Source of the DNA: VRUE01 sp963718775
GTDB taxonomy: Bacteria; Actinomycetota; Thermoleophilia; Solirubrobacterales; 70-9
Assembly: GCA_963718775.1 (NCBI GenBank)
Contig: OY970377.1
Location: forward strand, 2,787,333 to 2,851,332
Direction of reading: 5' to 3'
Length of the DNA: 64,000 nucleotides
A program made the position numbers and the translations under genes. The notes under the pieces were generated by a model. The model saw only the letters and a program-made list of their open reading frames with translations, made no database searches and was not told the origin of the DNA. Positions 36,226 through 44,065 of this stretch are shown in pieces (within the stretch, counting starts at the first letter, position 1; every line of letters starts with the position of its first letter).

Positions 36226-37107
36226 TCAGCTGGCGAGCAGCAGTCCCGCCGAGACGAGCAGGCTGAAGACGGCGAGCAGGGCGCCGGTGGCGGCGAGGGC
36301 GCCGTTCAGCGATGGGCCGTCGGTGCGGTTGGTCATCGCCCGCATCGGCCCGAACGCCATCGGCAGCGCCAGCAGGCCGATCAGCGGCAGCAGGCTGCCG
36401 CCGCCGGCGACGAGGGCGATCGGCAAGACGACGAAGGCGCCGAGCACGAACAGCCGGTAGAGCACGACGGCGTTATGGCGTCCCATCCGCACGGCCAGCG
36501 TCATCTTGCCGGCCCTGCGGTCGGTCTCGAGGTCGCGCACGTTGTTGACGACGAGGATCGCTGTGGCGAGGAAGCCGACCGCGATCGAGAGGCCCAGCGG
36601 CAGCGCGTCGAGCTGCTCGAGCTGCACGTAGTAGGAGCCGTTGACGGCGACCAGGCCGAAGAAGAGGAAGACGAAGACCTCGCCGAGGCCGGCGTAGCCG
36701 TAGGGCCGCGGCCCGCCGGTGTAAAGGACGCCGGCGGCGATCGAGACGGCCCCGATCAGGATGATCACGATGCCGGCCACCGTCGCCAGGTAGACGCCAC
36801 AGGCGACCGCGACTCCGAAGGCGATCCAGGTCGCGTTGAGCACCCGTTGCGGCGCCACCAGCCCCGCTGAAGTCACTCGGACCGGCCCCAGCCGGTCCGC
36901 GGTGTCGGCGCCGCGCTTGGCGTCGGAGTAGTCGTTGGCCAGGTTGGTGCCGATCTGGATGAAGATCGAGCCGATCAGGGCGGCGATGAACGCGCCAACT
37001 CTCGGCAGCCTGCCGGCCCATTCGACCGCGGCGGCGGTCCCGACCAGCACCGGGGCGATCGCGGCGGGCAGTGTCCGCGGCCGCGCCGCCATCACCCAGA
37101 TCCTCAT
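36226..37107 (-). CDS. menA: 1,4-Dihydroxy-2-naphthoate polyprenyltransferase
   Basis: UbiA-family membrane prenyltransferase that attaches the isoprenoid tail and releases CO2. 293 residues, about eight to nine transmembrane segments. The first Asp-rich motif is NLANDYSDAKRGADT and the second is NNVRDLETDRRAGKMTLAVR, both Mg-diphosphate ligands. RVTSAGLVAPQRV, between the first motif and the next helix, is usual for MenA. TACCCT (37121-37116) ends 8 nt before the ATG. The ATG overlaps the menB stop (37104) by 4 nt. Confidence 0.93.
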   Translation of the reverse strand: MRIWVMAARPRTLPAAIAPVLVGTAAAVEWAGRLPRVGAFIAALIGSIFIQIGTNLANDYSDAKRGADTADRLGPVRVTSAGLVAPQRVLNATWIAFGVAVACGVYLATVAGIVIILIGAVSIAAGVLYTGGPRPYGYAGLGEVFVFLFFGLVAVNGSYYVQLEQLDALPLGLSIAVGFLATAILVVNNVRDLETDRRAGKMTLAVRMGRHNAVVLYRLFVLGAFVVLPIALVAGGGSLLPLIGLLALPMAFGPMRAMTNRTDGPSLNGALAATGALLAVFSLLVSAGLLLAS

Positions 37108-37970
37108 GGTCGCCGAGGGTACTGCGAGAAGTCAGGCTGTCGCTTCTCCTTGAAGGCCTCGCGACCCTCGCGGGCCTCCTCGCTGCCGTAGAAGAGCAGG
37201 TTGGTGTCGTGAGCCAGCTGCTGGATCCCGGCGTAGCCGTCCTCGTGGGCGTTGAAGCTCGACTTGACCAAGCGCAGGGCGAAGGGCGAGAGGGCGAGCA
37301 TCTCGCGGCACCAGGCGACCGTCTCGGCCTCGAGGCGGTCGAGCGGGACGACCGTGTTGACCAGGCCCATCTCAAGGGCCTCCTCGGCGTCGTACTGGCG
37401 ACAGAGCAGCCAGAACTCCTTGGCCTTCTTGGTGCCGACGAGGTCGCGCAGCAGGGAGGCGCCGAAGCCACCGTCCCAGGAGCCGACTCGCGGCCCGGTC
37501 TGCCCGAAGTTGGCGTTGTCGGCGGCGATGGTCAGGTCGCAGCAGATATGGAGAACGTGGCCGCCGCCTATGGCGTGCCCGGCCACCATCGCCACGACCG
37601 GCTTCGGCAGTCGTCGCATCTGCACCTGCAGGTCGGTGACGTGGAAGCGGCCGAGGGAGGCGCCCTCTTCGACGTAGCCGGTGTCGCCACGCACCTGTTG
37701 GTCGCCGCCCGAGCAAAAAGCCTTCTGCCCCTCGCCGGTGAGGACGATCACGCCGATCTCGGTGTCCTCGCGGGCCAGCTCCAGCGCCGCGGCGATCTCG
37801 ATCAGCGTTTGCGGCCGGAAGGCGTTGAGAACCTCGGGCCGGTCGATCGTGATCTTGGCGATCCCCTCGCCCTTCTCGTAGCGGATGTCGCCGTACTCGC
37901 CGGCGCTCTGCCACTCGATCGGCGCGTAGAGGTCTGCTTCGGCTGGGGCTCCCTTGTGTCGTTTGGGCAT
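37104..37970 (-). CDS. menB: 1,4-Dihydroxy-2-naphthoyl-CoA synthase
   Basis: Crotonase-family ring closure of o-succinylbenzoyl-CoA. 288 residues. The oxyanion region is AFCSGGDQQVRGDTGY and the family-specific block is GHAIGGGHVLHICCDLTIAA followed by NFGQTGPRVGSWDGGFG. The C-terminal NLLFYGSEEAREGREAF is also diagnostic. ATG 37970 lies 7 nt after TATCGT (37983-37978). The 4-nt overlap with menA couples the two. It is divergent from menE. Confidence 0.94.
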   Translation of the reverse strand: MPKRHKGAPAEADLYAPIEWQSAGEYGDIRYEKGEGIAKITIDRPEVLNAFRPQTLIEIAAALELAREDTEIGVIVLTGEGQKAFCSGGDQQVRGDTGYVEEGASLGRFHVTDLQVQMRRLPKPVVAMVAGHAIGGGHVLHICCDLTIAADNANFGQTGPRVGSWDGGFGASLLRDLVGTKKAKEFWLLCRQYDAEEALEMGLVNTVVPLDRLEAETVAWCREMLALSPFALRLVKSSFNAHEDGYAGIQQLAHDTNLLFYGSEEAREGREAFKEKRQPDFSQYPRRP

Positions 37971-37977
37971 GATGGGC

Positions 37978-37983
37978 ACGATA
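37978..37983 (-). promoter_or_regulatory. -10 box TATCGT of menB
   Basis: On the minus strand TATCGT, 7 nt, ATG 37970. It shares the AT-rich GATATC core with the menE promoter region only 21 bp away. Confidence 0.55.
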
Positions 37984-37991
37984 TCCCGCCG

Positions 37992-39317
37992 ATGAAACTC
38001 GACGACTGGCTGGCCCAGAGATCGCAGAGCTGTCCCGAGCGCACCGCCCTCGTCGCCGACGGCGCCGAGGTCACCTACGCCGAGCTCGAGGCCGAGGCGA
38101 CCTGGGTGGCGCGACGGCTCGCCGCCCACGGGGTCCGGCGCGGCTCGACCGTGGCGATGACGATGCACCCGCGCCGCGAGCAGGTGGTGCTGATCCACGC
38201 GCTGCTCAAGGCCGGCGCGGTGCTGCTGCCACTAAGCCCGCGGCTCTCCGCGGCGGAGCGGGCGGCGGTGATCGAGGTCGAGGAGCCCGCCGTCGACCTC
38301 GACGACGCCGGCGAGCTGACCCAGACCGAGGCCGACCTGCCGCTGCTCGGCGAGCACGACATGGACGCGCTCGCCGCCAAAGTGCTGACCAGCGGCAGCA
38401 CCGGCACGCCGACTCCGATCGGGCTCACCTACGGCAACTTCCTCTGGAGCGCCGTCGCCTCGGCCTTCAACATCGGCGTCGAGCCCGAGGACCGCTGGCT
38501 CTGCTGCCTGCCGCTCAGCCACATCTCAGGGCTGGGGATCGCGATGCGCTCGGTGATCTACGGCACCACCGCGGTAATCCACGACGGCTTCGACGTCGAC
38601 CAGGTCGGCGAGGCTTTGGAGCGCGACGAGATCACCGTCGTCTCCCTGGTGGCGACGATGCTCACCCGCCTGCTCAGCGCTGGCGCCGACCTCTCCGGTC
38701 CCCGCGCGATTTTGATCGGCGGCGGGCCGGTGCCCGAGGACGCGCTCGAGGAGGCGATCGGCCGCGGCGCCACGGTCGTGCAGACCTACGGCCTCACCGA
38801 GACCTGCTCGCAGGTGACCACGCTCGCTCCGGCCGATGCGCAGCGCAAGCTCGGCTCTGCCGGGCGGCCGCTGCTGACTACCCACCTGCGCATCCAGGAC
38901 GGCGAGATCCTCGTCCAGGGCCCGACCGTCGCGCCCGGTCGCGCTGACGCCGACGGCTGGCTGCACACCGGCGACCTCGGCCGCATCGACGAGGAAGGCT
39001 TCCTCTACGTCGACGACCGCATCGACGACATGATCGTCAGCGGCGGCGAGAACGTCGTGCCGGCCGAAGTAGAGAAGGTGCTGCTGCGCCACCCTGCGGT
39101 CGCCGATGCGGCGGTGGTCGGGCGCGAGGATCCCGAGTGGCAGCAGGCGGTGACCGCGATCGTCGTGCTCGAGGACGGCTCCGACGTCACCCCCGACGAG
39201 CTGCGACGCCATTGCGCCGAGTTGCTGGCCGGCTTCAAGGTGCCGAAGCGGGTCGAGCTGGCAGCGGCCCTGCCGCGCACGCCCTCGGGCAAGCTGATGC
39301 GCAGAGCGCTCCGATAG
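37992..39317 (+). CDS. menE: o-Succinylbenzoate-CoA ligase
   Basis: Adenylate-forming ligase that activates o-succinylbenzoate for MenB. 441 residues from ATG 37992. The P-loop-like motif is VLTSGSTGTPTPIGLTYGN, then PLSHISGLGIAMRS, QTYGLTETCSQV, GWLHTGDLGRIDEEGFLYV (Asp) and the C-terminal Lys in RTPSGKLMRRAL. It is short compared with most acyl-CoA ligases, as MenE usually is. The substrate is assigned from context and from the HISGLGI motif. Its start is only 21 bp from the divergent menB start. Confidence 0.9.
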   Translation: MKLDDWLAQRSQSCPERTALVADGAEVTYAELEAEATWVARRLAAHGVRRGSTVAMTMHPRREQVVLIHALLKAGAVLLPLSPRLSAAERAAVIEVEEPAVDLDDAGELTQTEADLPLLGEHDMDALAAKVLTSGSTGTPTPIGLTYGNFLWSAVASAFNIGVEPEDRWLCCLPLSHISGLGIAMRSVIYGTTAVIHDGFDVDQVGEALERDEITVVSLVATMLTRLLSAGADLSGPRAILIGGGPVPEDALEEAIGRGATVVQTYGLTETCSQVTTLAPADAQRKLGSAGRPLLTTHLRIQDGEILVQGPTVAPGRADADGWLHTGDLGRIDEEGFLYVDDRIDDMIVSGGENVVPAEVEKVLLRHPAVADAAVVGREDPEWQQAVTAIVVLEDGSDVTPDELRRHCAELLAGFKVPKRVELAAALPRTPSGKLMRRALR

Positions 39318-39320
39318 CCT
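39315..39320 (+). promoter_or_regulatory. -10 box TAGCCT of ilvC
   Basis: TAGCCT, 7 nt, ATG 39328. It overlaps the menE stop codon TAG, so ilvC can be read from its own leaderless start as well as from menE. Confidence 0.5.
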
Positions 39321-39327
39321 GCTCGCC

Positions 39328-40341
39328 ATGCCCAAAGACAACGATCAAGACATTTTCTACGACTCAGACGCCGACCTCTCACTGCTGCAGGGAAAGACCG
39401 TCGCCATCCTCGGCTACGGCTCCCAGGGCCACGCCCACGCGCTCAACTTGAAGGACTCAGGGGTCGACGTCGTCGTCGGCCTGCGCCCGGACTCCTCCAG
39501 CCGCGCCAAGGCGGAAGAGGCCGGTCTTGAGGTGCTCGACATCGCCGAAGCCGCCAGTCGCGGCGACGCGGTAATGATCCTGCTGCCAGACGAGAAGCAG
39601 GGAGAGGTTTGGAATGCGGAGATCGCCGACGGGATCGCCCCCGGCAACCTGCTGCTCTTCGCCCACGGCTTCGCGATCCACTTCGAGCAGATCCCGCCGC
39701 CCGCCGGCGTCGACGTCGGCATGGTCGCCCCGAAGGGCCCCGGCCACCTGGTCCGCCGCCAGTACGAGGAAGGCAACGGCGTTCCCTGCCTGATGGCGGT
39801 CCACCAGGACGCCACCGGCAACGCCCACGGCCTCGTCCTCGCCTACGCCTCAGGCATTGGCGGTGGCCGCGCCGCGGTGATCGAGACGACTTTCAAGGAC
39901 GAGTGCGAGACCGACCTCTTCGGTGAGCAGGCGGTGCTCTGCGGCGGCGCCTCAGAGCTGGTCCGCGCCGGCTTCGAGACCCTGGTCGAGGCCGGTTACG
40001 ACCCGCGTCTGGCCTACTTCGAGTGCCTGCACGAGCTCAAGCTGATCGCCGACCTGATGTACGAGAAGGGCATTCAGGGCATGCGCTACTCGATCTCCAA
40101 CACCGCCGAGTACGGCGACATGACCCGCGGCAAGCGCGTCATCGGCGAGGAGTCCCGCGCGGCGATGAAGGAGATCCTCGGCGAGATCCAGTCGGGCGAG
40201 TTCGCCCGCGAGTGGATCGCCGAGAACCGCGCCGGCGGCGAGAACCTCTCGCGGATGCGCGAGGAGGGCAAGGGCCACCAGGTCGAGAAGGTCGGCAAGG
40301 GTCTTCGCGACATGATGCCTTGGGTCGACCAAGAGTTCTAG
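39328..40341 (+). CDS. ilvC: Ketol-acid reductoisomerase
   Basis: Isomerises and reduces acetolactate (NADPH, Mg). 337 residues, the class I short form. The NADPH fold is VAILGYGSQGHAHALNLKDS with VGLRPDSSS as the phosphate-binding loop; Mg ligands lie in FKDECETDLFGEQAVLCGG, and the second domain has MYEKGIQGMRYSISNTAEYG. It is followed after 17 nt by a large structured element (40359-40464). Confidence 0.96.
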   Translation: MPKDNDQDIFYDSDADLSLLQGKTVAILGYGSQGHAHALNLKDSGVDVVVGLRPDSSSRAKAEEAGLEVLDIAEAASRGDAVMILLPDEKQGEVWNAEIADGIAPGNLLLFAHGFAIHFEQIPPPAGVDVGMVAPKGPGHLVRRQYEEGNGVPCLMAVHQDATGNAHGLVLAYASGIGGGRAAVIETTFKDECETDLFGEQAVLCGGASELVRAGFETLVEAGYDPRLAYFECLHELKLIADLMYEKGIQGMRYSISNTAEYGDMTRGKRVIGEESRAAMKEILGEIQSGEFAREWIAENRAGGENLSRMREEGKGHQVEKVGKGLRDMMPWVDQEF

Positions 40342-40358
40342 GTCGCGGGTCTTTTGTA

Positions 40359-40464
40359 GCGGGGGCGGGGAGCCCCTCTCCTGGAGGCCGTCGCGCAGCT
40401 GGGTCCGTCCTCAGGGTTCAAGCGTCTCTACGGAGCCTCCTGGAGAGGGGCTCCCCGCCCCCGC
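40359..40464 (+). repeat. Long hairpin element with conserved loop, behind ilvC
   Basis: The 30-nt arms (40359-40388 and 40435-40464) pair at 29 of 30 positions, with a 46-nt loop. The loop has GTCGCGCAGCTGG and CAGGGTTCAAGCGT, both also present in the element at 40577-40683. It starts 17 nt after the ilvC stop, as a 3' element or terminator would. Confidence 0.8.
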
Positions 40465-40467
40465 ACC

Positions 40468-40505
40468 ACACAAGCTCTGCTCCGGGAAAAGCTTTTAGCT
40501 CTCGG
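40468..40505 (+). repeat. Direct repeat copy 1
   Basis: Starts ACACAAGCTCTGCTC and ends TAGCTCTCGG; the middle is CGGGAAAAGCTTT. Copy 2 starts 53 bp later. It contains the small palindrome AAAAGCTTTT. Confidence 0.75.
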
Positions 40506-40520
40506 GCGCTGACCCGTTCA

Positions 40521-40560
40521 ACACAAGCTCTGCTCTTGGGGGGAAGCTTCTAGCTCTCGG
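40521..40560 (+). repeat. Direct repeat copy 2
   Basis: Starts ACACAAGCTCTGCTC and ends TAGCTCTCGG like copy 1; the middle is TTGGGGGGAAGCTTC, two bases longer. Only two copies exist and they are not identical. Confidence 0.75.
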
Positions 40561-40576
40561 ACACATCGCGTGACGC

Positions 40577-40683
40577 GCGAGGGGGACTGGCCCTCTCTCC
40601 GGGAGGCTCAGTGTCCACGCTTGAACCCTGGGTGACGATCCAGCTGCGCGACGGTCTCCAGGCGAGAGGGCCAGTCCCCTCGC
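40577..40683 (-). repeat. Long hairpin element with conserved loop, behind the cupin gene
   Basis: Inverted relative to the ilvC element. Read on the minus strand, its loop has CCGTCGCGCAGCTGG and CAGGGTTCAAGCGT like the other, but its outer stem (GAGGGGACTGGCCCTCTC paired with its complement) is a different sequence. It begins 5 nt after the cupin stop. Confidence 0.8.
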
Positions 40684-40688
40684 CTACC

Positions 40689-41099
40689 TCAGGCGAACCT
40701 GGTCTCGCCCTCGGGCAATTTCCCGTCCCGCCCCACATAGCCATCCTTGCCGCCGACGATCACGTAGACCGCCTCCTCGGAATCGCTGAGGTTGCGCAGC
40801 TTGCGCACCGTGGAGGCGTCGACCCAGGCCAGGCCGCCCGGCTCGAGCTCGTGGCTCGCGCCGTCGCCGAACTCGATCGCGACGCGGCCGCTGTGGAGGA
40901 AGTAGAGCTCCTCCTGCTCGTCGTGGTAGTGGCTGCCCGTGGCGTAGGAGGGCGGCAGCACGATCGCGTTGACGCCGAAGGCGGTGACGCCCAGCTCCTT
41001 GCGGATCTTGCGGAAGCCCGGCCCCTCGCCGAGGTCGCTGAGGTTGGCGACGGCGTAGCCATCGCCCTTGTTGACTGAGTTATCTGTGGTCTCGCTCAT
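40689..41099 (-). CDS. Single-domain cupin protein
   Basis: 136 residues from ATG 41099 (MSETTDNSVNKGDGYAV). A small beta barrel with metal ligands in GSHYHDEQEELYFLHSGRVA (His, His, Glu) and a second motif around ELEPGGLAWVDAS. This type resembles mannose-6-phosphate isomerase-like or storage-type cupins; the substrate is unknown. TAAGCT (41112-41107) ends 7 nt before the ATG, which rules out the longer open frame. It is divergent from serC and convergent with ilvC. Confidence 0.83.
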   Translation of the reverse strand: MSETTDNSVNKGDGYAVANLSDLGEGPGFRKIRKELGVTAFGVNAIVLPPSYATGSHYHDEQEELYFLHSGRVAIEFGDGASHELEPGGLAWVDASTVRKLRNLSDSEEAVYVIVGGKDGYVGRDGKLPEGETRFA

Positions 41100-41106
41100 G
41101 CGCGCC

Positions 41107-41112
41107 AGCTTA
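41107..41112 (-). promoter_or_regulatory. -10 box TAAGCT of the cupin gene
   Basis: On the minus strand TAAGCT, 7 nt, ATG 41099. Confidence 0.55.
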
Positions 41113-41166
41113 TGCCGGAGGCCTATGGGAGGTCCACCCGCGAGGGCCATTAACCTGTCGCGTCCC

Positions 41167-42306
41167 GTGACCTCCTCGACCGCCATCCAGATCCCCGCCG
41201 AGCTCAAGCCGGCCGACGGCCGCTTTGGCTGCGGCCCGTCGAAGGTGCGGCCTGAGGCGCTGGTGAAGCTCGCCGAGCAGTCGGCGCTGATGGGCACCTC
41301 GCATCGCCAGGCGCCCGTCCGCGACCTCGTCGGCCGCGTCCGCTCGGGCCTCGGGCAGCTCTTCAGTCTTCCCGAGGGCTACGAGATCGCTCTCGGCAAC
41401 GGCGGCACCACCGCCTTCTGGGACGCGGCCTGCGCCTGGCTCGTGCGCGAGCGCGCTCTGCACCTCGCCTACGGCGAGTTCTCGCAGAAGTTCGCCAAGG
41501 CCACCGCCGGCGCGCCCTTTCTCGCCGACCCGATCTTGGTCAAGGCCGAGCCGGGAGACGCGCCCGACCCTGTCGCCGACCCAGCCGCCGACGTGATCGC
41601 CTGGGCGCACAACGAGACCTCGACCGGGGTGATGGTCCCGGTGCAGCGGCCCGACGCGGCGGGAGATGCCCTGGTTCTGATCGATGCCACCTCGGGCGCC
41701 GGCGGCCTGCCCCTCGACCCGAGCCAGGCCGACGTCTATTACTTCGCCCCGCAGAAGGCGTTCGGCGCCGACGGCGGCCTCTGGCTGGCGGCGCTCAGCC
41801 CGGCGGCTATCGCGCGTATCGAGGAGCTCGACGGCGCTCCGAACCGCTGGCAGCCCGGTTTCCTCTCCCTGCAGACGGCGCTCGACAACTCGCGCAAGGA
41901 GCAGACCTACAACACGCCTGCCCTGGCGACCCTGCTGCTGCTCGCCGACCAGGTCGAATGGATGCTCGCCGGCGGTGGCCTCGACTGGTGCGTGCAGCGC
42001 ACCTCGGCCTCGTCTGGGCATCTCTACGACTGGGCCGAACGCTCCGACTTCGCCACCCCCTTCGTCGCCGACCCCGCCAAGCGCTCGCTTGTCGTCGGCA
42101 CGATCGACTTCGATGACTCCGTCGACGCCGCCGTGGTCGCCGCGACGCTGCGCGCCAACGGCATCGTCGACGTCGAGCCCTATCGCAAGCTGGGTCGCAA
42201 TCAGCTGCGCATCGGCATGTTCCCGGCGGTCGAGCCAGCCGACGTGGAAGCGCTCACCGCCAGCATCGACTGGGTGATCGAGAACGTGGGGGAGGCTCGT
42301 CTGTGA
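41167..42306 (+). CDS. serC: Phosphoserine aminotransferase
   Basis: PLP enzyme making phosphoserine from phosphohydroxypyruvate. 379 residues from GTG 41167. It is the mycobacterial type: LKPADGRFGCGPSKVRPEAL at the N-terminus, the HRQAPVRDLVGRVRSGL helix, NETSTGVMVPV, and the PLP Lys in YYFAPQKAFGADGGLW. The C-terminus has VGTIDFDDSVDAAVVA and LRIGMFPAVEPADVEAL. A TAACCT box is 10 nt upstream of the GTG. It is followed by serA after 73 bp. Confidence 0.92.
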   Translation: MTSSTAIQIPAELKPADGRFGCGPSKVRPEALVKLAEQSALMGTSHRQAPVRDLVGRVRSGLGQLFSLPEGYEIALGNGGTTAFWDAACAWLVRERALHLAYGEFSQKFAKATAGAPFLADPILVKAEPGDAPDPVADPAADVIAWAHNETSTGVMVPVQRPDAAGDALVLIDATSGAGGLPLDPSQADVYYFAPQKAFGADGGLWLAALSPAAIARIEELDGAPNRWQPGFLSLQTALDNSRKEQTYNTPALATLLLLADQVEWMLAGGGLDWCVQRTSASSGHLYDWAERSDFATPFVADPAKRSLVVGTIDFDDSVDAAVVAATLRANGIVDVEPYRKLGRNQLRIGMFPAVEPADVEALTASIDWVIENVGEARL

Positions 42307-42307
42307 A

Positions 42308-42361
42308 CGCCGCAATCGTCGCGGTGATCGCCGGTTGTTCGAATCCGTGGCGATTGCGGCG
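42308..42361. repeat. Palindrome between serC and serA
   Basis: The 11-nt arms CGCCGCAATCG (42308-42318) and 42351-42361 have a 32-nt centre. It starts 2 bp after the serC stop. The centre has GTTCGAATCC, which looks like a tRNA T-loop, but the 54-nt length excludes a tRNA. Confidence 0.5.
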
Positions 42362-42379
42362 TGAACGAAAGGTGTGCTT

Positions 42380-43960
42380 GTGAAAGTCCTGGTCAAGGAG
42401 AAGATCGCCGACTCCGGGGTCGAGCTGCTCGAAGCGAACTTCGACGTCGACCTCGGCCTGGATATGGATGACGCCGCGCTCGCCGAGGCGATCGGCGCCT
42501 ACGACGCGATCCTGATCCGCTCGGCTACCAAGCTGACCCCTGAGCTGATCGATCGGGCCACCAACCTCAAGGTGATCGGCCGTGCCGGCACCGGGGTCGA
42601 CAACGTCGACATCCCGGCCGCGACGCGCCGTGGCATCGTCGTCGCCAACGCGCCGGAATCGAACTCCGTTGCTGCGGCCGAGCACACCATCGCCCTCGCC
42701 CTTTCCCTCTTCCGCAACGTTCCCCAGGCTCACGGGGCGCTCGTCGACGGGCGCTGGGACCGCGCCAAGTACAAGGGCGCCGAGCTCTACGGCAAGACGA
42801 TCGGGATCGTCGGCTTCGGCCGCATCGGCCAGCTCGTCGCCAAGCGCGCCCAGGCCTTCGAGATGGACGTCATCGCCTTCGACAAGTTCGTCTCCGCGGA
42901 GCGCTTCCGCGAGCTCGGCGTGCACGGCGCCGAGAGCCTCGAGGAGCTCTTCGAGCGCGCCGACGTCGTCACCGTCCACGTGCCGAAGACGCCCGAGACG
43001 ACCAACCTGATCGACGCCGAGGCGATCGCGGCGATGGTGGACGGGGTGCGGATCGTCAACTGCGCCCGCGGCGAGCTGGTCGACCTCGACGCGCTCCTCG
43101 CCGGACTCGAGTCGGGCAAGGTGGCCGGCGCGGCGCTCGACGTCTTCCCCGCTGAGCCCTTCACCGAGCACGCGATCTTCGCCCGCAACGACGTCGTCGT
43201 CACTCCCCACCTCGGCGCCTCCACCGCCGAGGCGCAGGACCGCGCCGGCATCGTCACCGCCGAGCAGGTGACCGCGGCGCTGACCGGCGGTGTCGTCACC
43301 AACGCGGTCAACATCGCCGCCGTGCGCCCGGAGGAGATGGAGGCGTTGGCGCCCTTCGTGCCGCTCTGCGAAAAGCTCGGCCGCCTCGCCGAGGGCCTTG
43401 CCCAGGGATCGATCGACGGCGTCACCGCCGAGTTCCGGGGTCGCATCGCCACTCACGACACGCGGCTGCTCGGCATCGCCGTCCTCGTCGGGATCCTCTC
43501 CGGCAACACCGAGGAGCCGGTCAACCTCGTCAACGCCCCGCAGATGGCTGAGGAGCGGGGCATCGAGCTGGTCGAGACCAAGGACGCCAGCTCAGAGGAC
43601 TTCACCGAGCTGATCACCGTTCGCCTGCGCTCCGGCGACGAAGAGGTCGAAGTCGCCGGCACCGGGGTCGGCCCGCGCAACGAGCCCTACCTCGTCTCGG
43701 CTTGGGGGGAGAGCTTCTACCTGCCCTTCGCCGAGCACCTCGCCGTCTTCCGCTACGCGGATCGGCCCGGCATGATCGGCCGGGTCGGCACGATGTTTGG
43801 CGAGGAGGGGGTCAACATCGTCTCCGCCGCCGTCGGCGCCGAGCCGGGGGGCGAGAGCGCGGTGATGGCGCTGACCACCGACGCGCGCGTTCAGGAGGAG
43901 ACGATCGCCAAGATCCTCCAGCTCGACGGGTTCTCCGTCGGCCGTGCTGTGGACCTCTGA
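42380..43960 (+). CDS. serA: D-3-phosphoglycerate dehydrogenase (ACT-domain type)
   Basis: First step of serine synthesis, with NAD. 526 residues from GTG 42380 (GTG 42374 two codons earlier is possible); AAAGG lies 8 nt upstream. The NAD fold is IGIVGFGRIGQLVAKRAQ, with catalytic Arg, Glu and His in VRIVNCARGELVD, DVFPAEPF and VVVTPHLGASTAEAQDRAG. After the catalytic part come an intervening allosteric domain (about 315-450) and a C-terminal ACT domain (FRYADRPGMIGRVGTMFGEE), as in mycobacterial SerA, so serine feedback is likely. Confidence 0.94.
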   Translation: MKVLVKEKIADSGVELLEANFDVDLGLDMDDAALAEAIGAYDAILIRSATKLTPELIDRATNLKVIGRAGTGVDNVDIPAATRRGIVVANAPESNSVAAAEHTIALALSLFRNVPQAHGALVDGRWDRAKYKGAELYGKTIGIVGFGRIGQLVAKRAQAFEMDVIAFDKFVSAERFRELGVHGAESLEELFERADVVTVHVPKTPETTNLIDAEAIAAMVDGVRIVNCARGELVDLDALLAGLESGKVAGAALDVFPAEPFTEHAIFARNDVVVTPHLGASTAEAQDRAGIVTAEQVTAALTGGVVTNAVNIAAVRPEEMEALAPFVPLCEKLGRLAEGLAQGSIDGVTAEFRGRIATHDTRLLGIAVLVGILSGNTEEPVNLVNAPQMAEERGIELVETKDASSEDFTELITVRLRSGDEEVEVAGTGVGPRNEPYLVSAWGESFYLPFAEHLAVFRYADRPGMIGRVGTMFGEEGVNIVSAAVGAEPGGESAVMALTTDARVQEETIAKILQLDGFSVGRAVDL

Positions 43961-44051
43961 GCGGCGCATAGCTGCGTCCTCGGTCGCTCGCGTGCAGAAG
44001 CACGCCACGCTCCCTGCGTCCTTGCTCTGCTTGCTCAGATGTCCACAGCAC
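43944..44051. repeat. Long inverted repeat between serA and the quinone oxidoreductase gene
   Basis: The 19-nt arms GTGCTGTGGACCTCTGAGC (43944-43962) and 44033-44051 have one mismatch and enclose 70 nt. The left arm contains the serA stop codon and the right arm ends 1 bp before the next gene's -10 box. The centre has a GCGTGC-AGAA-GCACGC hairpin and two imperfect CTGCGTCCT repeats. Confidence 0.7.
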
Positions 44052-44052
44052 A

Positions 44053-44058
44053 TAGTCT
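44053..44058 (+). promoter_or_regulatory. -10 box TAGTCT of the quinone oxidoreductase gene
   Basis: TAGTCT, 7 nt, GTG 44066. It makes the upstream ATG at 44039 unlikely. Confidence 0.55.
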
Positions 44059-44065
44059 TTGCCCG

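Larger units (their letters stand above)
40342..40688. other. Gene-free structured region between convergent ilvC and cupin genes
   Basis: 347 bp with no open frame I would call. It is symmetric: a 106-nt hairpin element facing right, two direct repeats of 38-40 nt, then a 107-nt element of the same family facing left. See the separate entries. Confidence 0.7.

Noticed and set aside
40468..40560. Possible CRISPR-like repeats
   Set aside because: Only two copies, not identical, of unequal length, with a 15-nt gap and no cas genes.
42308..42361. Possible tRNA because of a GTTCGAATCC stretch
   Set aside because: Only 54 nt between the arms, no acceptor stem with CCA-type end, no D-arm or anticodon arm.
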